Part shown: one piece after another, positions 54,900 through 61,141 of the stretch
Position numbering within the stretch: position 1 is the first letter of the stretch
Layout: each line of letters begins with the position of its first letter
NCBI GenBank assembly: GCA_028287185.1
Contig: JAQBQD010000043.1
Location: forward strand, 1-64,000
DNA length: 64,000 nt
Reading direction: 5' to 3'
Source of the DNA: Gemmatimonadota bacterium
GTDB lineage: Bacteria; Gemmatimonadota; Gemmatimonadetes; Longimicrobiales; Longimicrobiaceae
The notes under the pieces: generated by a model
What the model saw: only the letters and a program-made list of their open reading frames with translations
Databases searched by the model: none
Told to the model about the DNA's origin: nothing
Translations under genes and position numbers: made by a program

Positions 54900-56846
54900 C
54901 CCCGACTGCCCCGCGGGACCCGATCTCGCAGCCACGGGTGATCTGGAATCCTTCGCGTCGGTCGATTCGCTCGCTTCCTTCGGCCCGACTGATTCCGGAG
55001 CGTCCGCAGAAGCCGCGCAATCCGCGCAATCCGCGGAATCCGCGGAATCCGCGGAATCCGTCGAATCCACCGGGTCCGTCGAGGTCGATGCGCCGTGGAC
55101 GTGGGACGGCTTCGCGTCTTCGAGCGGTTCGGGATCGCGGAGCGATTCGACGCAGAAGACCTCGACCGGCACGGACAGGCCCTTGAGCTGGCGCGTGCCG
55201 CCGTGGGCCAGGCGGAAGGCGTCGCCCAGGCGCCGGCGGGTCGCTTCGGAGATGAGGATCTCGTCGGCGGCGGCGACGGAGCAGAGGCGGGCGGCCACAT
55301 TCACGGACTCGCCGAGGACGGTGTAGTTCAGCCGCTCGGGCGATCCCACGAAGCCGGCGACGGCGGTGCCGGTGTTGATGCCGATGCCCACGCGGAACTC
55401 GGGCTCGCCGCGCGCCGCCCGCTGTGCCGACAGCTCGGCGACCGCGGCCTGGATGCGGAGCGCCGCTCGCGCGGCCCGGACGGCGTCCTCGCCGCGCGCC
55501 ATGGGGGCGCCGAACAGGGCCATGATCTGGTCGCCCAGGTACTTGTCCACCAGCCCGCCCTCGCCCGACACCGCCGCGCCGGCGCGCTCCAGGAAGCCGT
55601 TCACGATGGCGATCACCTCCTGCGGCTCCATCCCCTCCGTGAGCGTCGTGAACCCGCGGATGTCGGCGTACAGGATGGTGACCTCGCGGTTCTGGCCGCC
55701 GGGCGCGATGTCGGTGCCCTTCACCAGCTCGGCGGCGATCTCGGGCGAGTTGGTCTTCACCAGCGCGGCCTGGTAGCGGTCCTTCAGCATCAGGTCGTGC
55801 GTCATCTCGTTGAAGCCCTCGGACAGCGCCCCCAGCTCGTCGTCCTCCTCCACCGGCACGCGCGCCGAGTAGTCGCCCGCCCGCACCCGCACCGTCGCGG
55901 CCGAGAGCGCCTGCACGGGCCGCGTGAGGCGGTTCGACAGCGCCGCGCCCAGGGCCAGGGCCCCCAGCAGCGCCAGCAGCCCGGTGGAGAAGGACACCAC
56001 CGCCAGCCGCCGGAAGGGCGAGATCACGTCGTCCAGCGGCACGGCCAGCACCCACCACACGGGCGTCGCCGAGTCGATGGAGACGGGGTTGGCCACCAGC
56101 GAGTAGGCGTGCCCACCCCAGGTCACGCGCTCGCCCGAGCGGTGGCCCGCCATGCCGGCCATCTGCCCCAGCGCGGGCGCCTCCGCGATCCCCGCCGTCC
56201 GCGCCACGCACCGGCTGCCGGCCACGAAGCAGACGTCCGCGCCGATGCCCTCGCCCAGCTGCTGCGCCACGGCGTCGTCCACCGGCAGGCCCACCGTCAG
56301 CGTGCCCGTGAACTGGGCGCCCGAGAACAGGGGCACGGGGTGGACGAAGAAGAGCCGGCCGCTCACGAAGTGGTAGCCGAACGCCGCGGTGTCGCCGCGC
56401 TCCAGCAGGCGCCGCACGAGGCGCGCGGGCACGGCGGGCCGGGGGTCGCGCAGCGACCGCGCGTCCAGCAGCGCGGCGACGGGGGCCCCGTCCTGACCCG
56501 TGAAGACCAGCAGCGAGTGCGGCGCCGCGGCCAGCTTCAGCTCGTATTCGGCGGTGCCCGGAAGGTCGCCCGCGTCGCCGCTCTGCACCGCCGCATCCAC
56601 CGCGGCGGCGAATCGGCCGTTGGAGCCCAGGCGCAGGCCCAGCGTGCGCAGCTCGGCCTGCTGCCGGCGCTCCTGCCCCGCGAACGCCCTGCGCGAGCGG
56701 GCCAGGGTATCGTCCACCACCCGGCTCACCTGGCGCGTGGCGACGATCCCGATGACCACCAGCATCACCAGGAAGAAGCCGCCCACCAGGACGAGCAGGT
56801 CGCGGAAGATCCGCGCGCGGAAGGTGCGGGGACGCAGCAGGGTCAC
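53661..56846 (-). CDS. Class III nucleotide cyclase running in frame into an outer-membrane porin
   Basis: One uninterrupted frame of 1061 residues. The N-terminal part is a membrane receptor: TM1 (about 15-36), an extracytoplasmic sensor (about 40-280), TM2 (about 283-305) and a HAMP region. A class III cyclase domain follows (about 385-560), with metal Asp motifs in LYADIRGFTTL and LVDKYLGDQIMALFG, then NYTVLGESVNVAARL. The Lys is that of adenylyl cyclases, but Glu replaces the usual substrate-selecting Asp/Thr, so ATP specificity is not certain. After a Ser-Asp-Ala 9-base repeat (about 590-611) comes a signal-peptide-like segment (about 650-673) and a beta-barrel of about 390 residues ending in aromatic QWSYGF. 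A cytoplasmic cyclase and an outer-membrane barrel cannot easily share one chain, so this is either a true fusion or two genes whose junction stays open. Start GTG 56846 lies 14 bases after the cupredoxin stop. Confidence 0.75.
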   Translation of the reverse strand: MTLLRPRTFRARIFRDLLVLVGGFFLVMLVVIGIVATRQVSRVVDDTLARSRRAFAGQERRQQAELRTLGLRLGSNGRFAAAVDAAVQSGDAGDLPGTAEYELKLAAAPHSLLVFTGQDGAPVAALLDARSLRDPRPAVPARLVRRLLERGDTAAFGYHFVSGRLFFVHPVPLFSGAQFTGTLTVGLPVDDAVAQQLGEGIGADVCFVAGSRCVARTAGIAEAPALGQMAGMAGHRSGERVTWGGHAYSLVANPVSIDSATPVWWVLAVPLDDVISPFRRLAVVSFSTGLLALLGALALGAALSNRLTRPVQALSAATVRVRAGDYSARVPVEEDDELGALSEGFNEMTHDLMLKDRYQAALVKTNSPEIAAELVKGTDIAPGGQNREVTILYADIRGFTTLTEGMEPQEVIAIVNGFLERAGAAVSGEGGLVDKYLGDQIMALFGAPMARGEDAVRAARAALRIQAAVAELSAQRAARGEPEFRVGIGINTGTAVAGFVGSPERLNYTVLGESVNVAARLCSVAAADEILISEATRRRLGDAFRLAHGGTRQLKGLSVPVEVFCVESLRDPEPLEDAKPSHVHGASTSTDPVDSTDSADSADSADCADCAASADAPESVGPKEASESTDAKDSRSPVAARSGPAGQSGVRGSVTAALLLLAAVVPRAGAAQELPTLQEKGVRYSSPGGWLQIAPSGRLDVTGYVPADYPSWLIPTTDAFVAPRLSLYADVFLGSHLYAFAEGRADRGEEPAPRPVQARLEQAFARWTPWAGKDFGVQAGKFATPFGAYAQRHGTSADPFIRPPLPYEYRTVICAGIAPGSARGFLTWRDEPDEFRGIGSPVIWGVPYQAGAMAFGSLHGVAARVAVMNSAPSSPPPSWNPDVSATQHPSVVAGLSAQVLPELRLGVSYDRGPYLRAKVEGPVAYGDALGDYDQELWGAEATLASGPVETHAEVFVDRWEVPNMPQDPRDLSYYLESRVKLGARAYAAARYAAIRFNRIPDGSGTAASRIPWDYYDERVELGAGLHTGRNTQLRAEYLWNIGGQPRVGSANLLSVQWSYGF
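55015..55077 (-). repeat. 9-base tandem repeat (GATTCCGCG type), 7 units
   Basis: Seven 9-base units. On the coding (minus) strand the core is GATTCCGCG, encoding Asp-Ser-Ala, with Asp-Cys-Ala and Asp-Ser-Thr variants. It falls exactly in the linker between the cyclase domain and the porin signal peptide. Because the units are multiples of three, they keep the two halves in one frame. Confidence 0.93.
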
Positions 56847-56860
56847 GGGATGCCGCCCGC

Positions 56861-57517
56861 CTACAGCCGCACGTCCACGCGCGCCGTTCCGCCGGCGGGC
56901 ACCGTCACGTCCACGGTGCGCTTGCCGCGGTCGAAGTCCCACACCGACAGGCGCCAGCGCCCCGCGGGCACATCCTCCAGCCGGAACGTCCCGTCGGCCC
57001 TCACCTGCGCGTGGTAGGGGTTCTCCACCACCACCACGCCCGAGCGCATCCAGCGGTGGATCTCGCAGAACACCTTCACGGTGCCCGGCCGGTCGAACGT
57101 CACCGGGCGCGACTCGCCGCGCGGAAAGCGACCCAGGTCGAAGCGCTTGGGGGTGGAGTACGAGAAGACGTTGTGGAAGAAGGGATCCTGGTTGGTGAAG
57201 TCCACCGTGGTGCCCACCGGCACCACCACCATCCCGGGCACGAAGCTGGTGTCGTGCTGCGCCAGGCGCGGGTGCCGCGGCAGGGCCGACGGGCGCGCGC
57301 CGCCCATGGCCCCTTCGAGGAACGCGACCATGGGCACCGGGGCCGTGGTGCGCGTGGCGACGCCCAGCCCCGCGTAGGGATTGGCGACGCGCTGCGGCGG
57401 ACGCGGCGTCACGATCGCGCGCCCCTCGATGGTGCCGGACGCGGCGCGCGTGCCGCCGGCCAGCAGCGGCACGAGCAGCAGGACGGGCGCGAGCACGGCG
57501 ACGAACCGTCGGTTCAC
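56861..57517 (-). CDS. Exported cupredoxin-like protein
   Basis: A 218-residue protein with a signal peptide (RRFVAVLAPVLLLVPLLAGG, cleavage near RAA) and a cupredoxin fold. Likely type 1 copper ligands are His in DPFFHNVFSY and Cys, His and Met in VFCEIHRWM. The C-terminal 60 residues (ADGTFRLEDVPAGRWRLSV) resemble a carboxypeptidase-regulatory-like beta sandwich. It probably carries electrons or copper in the periplasm. Start GTG 57517 is chosen for the AGGAG eight bases upstream; ATGs further out lack a site. It is the first gene of an operon with the cyclase-porin frame 14 bases downstream, which suggests a shared envelope role. Confidence 0.82.
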   Translation of the reverse strand: MNRRFVAVLAPVLLLVPLLAGGTRAASGTIEGRAIVTPRPPQRVANPYAGLGVATRTTAPVPMVAFLEGAMGGARPSALPRHPRLAQHDTSFVPGMVVVPVGTTVDFTNQDPFFHNVFSYSTPKRFDLGRFPRGESRPVTFDRPGTVKVFCEIHRWMRSGVVVVENPYHAQVRADGTFRLEDVPAGRWRLSVWDFDRGKRTVDVTVPAGGTARVDVRL

Positions 57518-57583
57518 GGGTCGATCTCCTGCCTGGGAGGTTGCGGCGCTTCGGAGCATGCGGGAGGGAGGAGGCTGCGCACC

Positions 57584-57612
57584 AATATAGACGGGAAGAC
57601 CGCGCCGTGCCA
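57584..57612 (-). promoter_or_regulatory. Promoter-like sequence of the cupredoxin operon
   Basis: On the minus strand a good -10 box, TATATT, lies 17 bases after TGGCAC, about 65 bases upstream of the cupredoxin start. The -35 match is poor. TGGCAC recalls a sigma-54 -24 box, but no TTGC follows at the right distance. Confidence 0.35.
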
Positions 57613-57790
57613 GAAACGGATTTGTAAGCCGCCGCGGACGAGAGGCCTCGGAATCCGTCCACGTGCCGGCACCAGACGTTTCCGCGAAAGTGACGATGCC
57701 GGCAGGTGATCGCCGGCCGTCCGCGGGAACACGGTCGATCCCGTCGCGTCCGCATGTCGGGCCTTCCGGACCGCGGAGCTCGAGCACGCG

Positions 57791-57827
57791 CGAAGGGCGC
57801 GGATCCACCCGGGATCCGCGCCCTTCG
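57791..57827 (-). terminator. Perfect 16-bp hairpin after the PhzF-like gene
   Basis: CGAAGGGCGCGGATCC and GGATCCGCGCCCTTCG form a perfect 16-base stem with a 5-base loop, about 50 bases beyond the PhzF-like stop. It lacks a T run but is the obvious transcription barrier between the two minus-strand units. Confidence 0.65.
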
Positions 57828-57878
57828 ATCGACCTACATCCACCACTTTCGTGACCCCGCCGCTCGCCGGACCCGGGA

Positions 57879-58694
57879 TCAGACCGGGACTTCTTCGATG
57901 ATGGGGACCTCGCTGGGCAGGATGCACTCCTTGATGGCGGCGCGGCGCGCCTTGCCGGACAGGTGCACGCGGTCGCCCTCGATGCGGCAGCGCATCTCGC
58001 CGCCGCGGCTGCTGACCTGGCGGGCGACGAGGGAGGTGCGGCCCAGGCGCTCGGCCCAGAACGGCGCCAGCAGCGTGTGCGCATAGCCCGTGACCGGGTC
58101 CTCGGGGATGCCGGCGTGCGGGGCGAAGTAGCGCGACACGAAGTCCACGCCGCCGCGGCCCGGCGCCGTGACGACGATGCCGTCCAGCCCCAGCTCGCGC
58201 ACCCGCTCGAAGTTGGGCTTCAGCGCGCGCACCGCCTGCTCGTCGCGGAACAGGGCCACGTGCGAGTTGCCGGTGAAGGCCTCCAGCGGCTCCGCGCCCA
58301 GCGCCTCCGCCAGCCCCTCGCCCGTGGAGGGGACCAGGGTGGCGGTGGGAAAGTCCAGCGCCAGGCGGTCGCCCGAGCGGCGCACGGGAATCGTGCCGGC
58401 GAAGCGCGAGGTGAACACCACCTCGTCCAGCGGGCGCGGCGCGTCCGAGAAGACCACCAGCGCCGCGGCGAGCGTGGCGTGCCCGCAGAGCTCCACCTCG
58501 GTGGTGGGCGTGAACCAGCGGATCTCGTATCCGTCATCGCCCTTCAGCACGTACGCCGTCTCGGCATACGCAAGCTGGGTCGCGACTTCCTGCATCTCCT
58601 CCAGCTCGGGCCACTCCTTCACGAACAGCACGCCGGCCGGGTTGCCCAGCAGCCCCGGCCCGATGAACGAATGCACCTCGTGCACCTTCCGCAT
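57879..58694 (-). CDS. PhzF family protein (isomerase/epimerase-like)
   Basis: A 271-residue protein of the PhzF/diaminopimelate-epimerase-like fold. The family's catalytic Glu is in TPTTEVELCGHATLA, and the second conserved loop reads EDPVTGYAHT. The opening is VHEVHSFIG followed by GNPAGVLF. PhzF itself isomerises a phenazine precursor, but most members have unknown substrates, and no phenazine genes are near. The start ATG has AGGAG five bases upstream. It is alone on its transcript, with a hairpin after it. Confidence 0.88.
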   Translation of the reverse strand: MRKVHEVHSFIGPGLLGNPAGVLFVKEWPELEEMQEVATQLAYAETAYVLKGDDGYEIRWFTPTTEVELCGHATLAAALVVFSDAPRPLDEVVFTSRFAGTIPVRRSGDRLALDFPTATLVPSTGEGLAEALGAEPLEAFTGNSHVALFRDEQAVRALKPNFERVRELGLDGIVVTAPGRGGVDFVSRYFAPHAGIPEDPVTGYAHTLLAPFWAERLGRTSLVARQVSSRGGEMRCRIEGDRVHLSGKARRAAIKECILPSEVPIIEEVPV

Positions 58695-58959
58695 CGCCAC
58701 TCCTGATCCCCTGCGGTTCCAGCGTTGCGCGGAATCCCAGTCCGCCGCCTGCCCCCCATACCACAAACCGGCGAAAACGATCCCCTTCCGTGGCGGGCCG
58801 CATCCCCCGCATCCTCCGTCGCCGGACGGAAACGCAAGGCGCGCGCTCGCCTCTCGCCCGGGCGTCCCGTTTTCGGCTGCCGGTGCGTACGCGCGGGGGG
58901 AGCAGGCGCCCGCGCCCGCTCCCCCCGCGGTCCTGTCGACGATCGTCCCCGCCCGAAGG

Positions 58960-59838
58960 CTATGCCGCGGGGCAGCCGATCGGCGGCACGGGCGGCGGCG
59001 GCGGCGTGCCCGTCATCACCTGCGTGAGGTCGGCGTGCAGGTAGAGCTGCGTGGTGTCCGGATGAAGGCGCAGCCCGCCCAGGTCGGCATGCGTGAGGAC
59101 GATGCCCGCGGTGCCGGTGCGGAAGTTCAGCACGTGGCCGCCGTGCACGTGCGCGTCGTCGATGAAGTGCACGTGGTAGCCGGGATAGCTGGTGCCGCCC
59201 ACGAACGGCGGCTCGCGGTAGCCGATGAACGTGCCCGTCACGTTGCGCAGCGTGTCCACCTTCATGCGGATGCGCGAGACGGGCGGATACGGCTTGGTCT
59301 GCGGCGCGAAGGTGCGCACCACCATGCAGGCGAAGGTGCCGTGGGCCCGCAGCGAGTAGAAGCGGTTGGCGCTGCGGAAGAAGGGATCGAACGCCGGCGG
59401 GTTTGGATACGTGGTGCCCGGCGGAAGCGTGCTGCGCGTGGCGGTCGCCACCGGCCAGCGGCTGACGAGGGCGAACGGCATGTGCTGCGTGTTGGGCGCC
59501 ACCACCGCGCGGCCGCCGACGTCGAAGCGGTAGAACACGCCGTCCAGCATCATCATCTCGCCGTTCAGCGCGTTGGCGGCGCCCAGCGCGAAGTTGCCGA
59601 CGCCCTTCAGCTGCCCGACGGTGAAGCTGCCGTCCAGCACGCCGTTCTGCAGGGCGATGAACGGGTTGAACTGGTCCAGGTACACCGGTGCCGACTGCAC
59701 CGGCGCGACGTTGGCCCGCGCGTCGCTGCACGCGGGCGCCACGCAGACGAGGCCGGCGACCGCGCAGAGCGTCGCGGCGATGGGCAGGATGCGGAACGCT
59801 CGCCGGGGACGCGCGTTCCGTGGTTGCATGGAGATCAT
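58960..59838 (-). CDS. Exported alpha-acetolactate decarboxylase
   Basis: About 292 residues. An N-terminal basic region and hydrophobic segment (FRILPIAATLCAVAGLVCV) form a signal peptide ending near APACSD, which could be a lipobox. The mature part matches acetolactate decarboxylase: LDGSFTVGQLKG, GNFALGAANALNGEMMMLDG, NTQHMPF, and the metal-binding histidines in YHVHFIDDAHVHGGHVLNF. The enzyme converts acetolactate to acetoin; exported forms are known in some bacilli, but most are cytosolic. A Pro-rich tail (TPPPPPVPPIG) closes the protein. The start is uncertain: ATGs at 59838 and 59829 both lack a good ribosome binding site. No acetolactate synthase or butanediol gene is adjacent. Confidence 0.83.
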   Translation of the reverse strand: MISMQPRNARPRRAFRILPIAATLCAVAGLVCVAPACSDARANVAPVQSAPVYLDQFNPFIALQNGVLDGSFTVGQLKGVGNFALGAANALNGEMMMLDGVFYRFDVGGRAVVAPNTQHMPFALVSRWPVATATRSTLPPGTTYPNPPAFDPFFRSANRFYSLRAHGTFACMVVRTFAPQTKPYPPVSRIRMKVDTLRNVTGTFIGYREPPFVGGTSYPGYHVHFIDDAHVHGGHVLNFRTGTAGIVLTHADLGGLRLHPDTTQLYLHADLTQVMTGTPPPPPVPPIGCPAA

Positions 59839-59873
59839 TGGAGACCGTGGCTGGTTCAGAGGAACAGAGAAGT

Positions 59874-59892
59874 CGGTTGCCTGCAGCAACCG
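59874..59892. promoter_or_regulatory. Inverted repeat in the leader of the decarboxylase gene
   Basis: CGGTTGC, five bases, GCAACCG is a perfect 7-base inverted repeat 36 bases upstream of the most likely start. It could be an operator or a hairpin in the 5' untranslated region. Confidence 0.35.
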
Positions 59893-59966
59893 GCGCCATA
59901 GCTGTAGTGAACTCTACGGAAGGGAATTCTCATCTTTGGTCTGCAATGTGGCGATAAACAAAATCC

Positions 59967-60956
59967 TCATTGGCGAATTGGCCTGCGCATAGTCGTAGGA
60001 TCCACAATAAATTTCGACCCTCCACAGGGCAAAAACAAGAAAATCTCAACGTTTCGATCTTTTTTATCGATGACGTCGCTAACCGTTCCATCTAGTACAG
60101 CATTCTGAATGCCGGCGTCGGCAAGTCGATGGGAAAAGTACATCCCGCGTAGATTTGGCAGGTCCCGATTCGCGAATGCTGATGGTATCTGTACACGGGT
60201 AAAGTGGTTCTGATAGATATTCGAGTCGCGCTGAGTGGGGGGAAGGAAATTTGCCCACCGAGACTCGCCAGAACGGATAGAATCGATATATGTTAACCGG
60301 TCACCAGCTAGATCAGCGTTTCCACGAACATACAACGCAAAAGTTGCTTTCGATAACCGCAAATCTGAACGTATTTGCTCGATCACTTCCTTGAATCTTG
60401 CTTCCGATTCGCGTTGCTGCCATTTACCACTATCAAATAGCAGCGAACGTTTCCGATCCGCCGTTCGGATATCGATTGTGTACCAATCACCACACTGGCC
60501 CTCGACAAGATTCTGTCGAAAATGCCGTTTAACAACGTAATCAGGCTTGTCGACTACGTTCACGCTGTCTAGGTACATCCGTAGTCGATCGGTAAATGAT
60601 ATCGTAGTAGACTGTTGCACAACGACCGTTGGCGGGTTAACCGATGGCGGGGTAGTCGATGCCGGAGAGTGTCCGAGGATCCACTTTGCGAGAGCGCTAA
60701 GTGCAAGGACGGCGATACTACCGAACCCGAGATTACGCTTTCGCTTAGAGTGCTGCGGTCTGACCGTTGGTTGAGGATCACGTGCGATTACATGCCCATG
60801 AGAATGGGTGGACGGTGATCTTCTTCGGGGGACCGTGGGTGAAACTTGACGGTCTGGTCTTGCCTGATGCCGTTTGCGCTGAATAGAGCAATACACGAGA
60901 GACGCCAAGGCGCCAGTCACGAGTCCAAGCAGGAATCCAAGGACAAACTGCGACAT
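59967..60956 (-). CDS. Membrane-anchored protein of unknown function, lower GC
   Basis: A 329-residue protein not assigned to a family. The first segment, FVLGFLLGLVTGALASLVYC, is a membrane helix. It is followed by a very basic stretch (about 28-75), a second hydrophobic segment (GSIAVLALSALAKWILG, about 79-95), a Pro/Thr-rich linker, and a soluble domain of about 220 residues. That domain ends with ALYVRGNADLAG and RNVEIFLFL, spaced somewhat like the OmpA/MotB-type peptidoglycan-binding fold. That resemblance is weak. Base composition is clearly lower in GC than all neighbours, which suggests recent acquisition. The start at 60956 has AGGATGG in front; an ATG two codons earlier is possible. 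Confidence 0.7.
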   Translation of the reverse strand: MSQFVLGFLLGLVTGALASLVYCSIQRKRHQARPDRQVSPTVPRRRSPSTHSHGHVIARDPQPTVRPQHSKRKRNLGFGSIAVLALSALAKWILGHSPASTTPPSVNPPTVVVQQSTTISFTDRLRMYLDSVNVVDKPDYVVKRHFRQNLVEGQCGDWYTIDIRTADRKRSLLFDSGKWQQRESEARFKEVIEQIRSDLRLSKATFALYVRGNADLAGDRLTYIDSIRSGESRWANFLPPTQRDSNIYQNHFTRVQIPSAFANRDLPNLRGMYFSHRLADAGIQNAVLDGTVSDVIDKKDRNVEIFLFLPCGGSKFIVDPTTMRRPIRQ

Positions 60957-61089
60957 AACCATCCTGATGGCAGGTGGAGGTCACTAAATTTTTCCTCCCT
61001 CATACTTACCGCGTGATCCCACCATAAACAAGGAGTTTGTGTTGGCGGCCTTTGCTGTAGAGGTCCAAACCGTTGACTGATAAACAAAT

Positions 61090-61131
61090 CCGTCTTCTCC
61101 GCCCAAGGCTCTGCCTTAGCGGAGAAGACGG
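61090..61131 (-). terminator. Terminator of the peptidase gene
   Basis: CCGTCTTCTCCGC and GCGGAGAAGACGG form a perfect 13-base stem, with an inner AAGGC/GCCTT pairing in the loop. On the minus strand it is followed by the T-rich ATTTGTTTATC. It lies 11 bases beyond the stop of the DPP-IV-like gene. Confidence 0.85.
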
Positions 61132-61141
61132 GAGCTCACAG

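Larger units (their letters stand above)
57518..57878. other. 361-base intergenic region
   Basis: Between the PhzF-like gene and the cupredoxin gene, both on the minus strand. It holds a strong hairpin at 57791-57827 and a promoter-like sequence at 57584-57612. No gene is seen. Confidence 0.6.

Noticed and set aside
57590-57612. A sigma-54 promoter before the cupredoxin gene
   Set aside because: TGGCACG is present but the required TTGC element does not follow at the correct distance.
59967-60956. Calling the low-GC gene an OmpA family protein
   Set aside because: Only the spacing of a G-N-A-D-x-x-G segment and a terminal R-N-V-E-I segment resembles the family; the rest does not align by eye.
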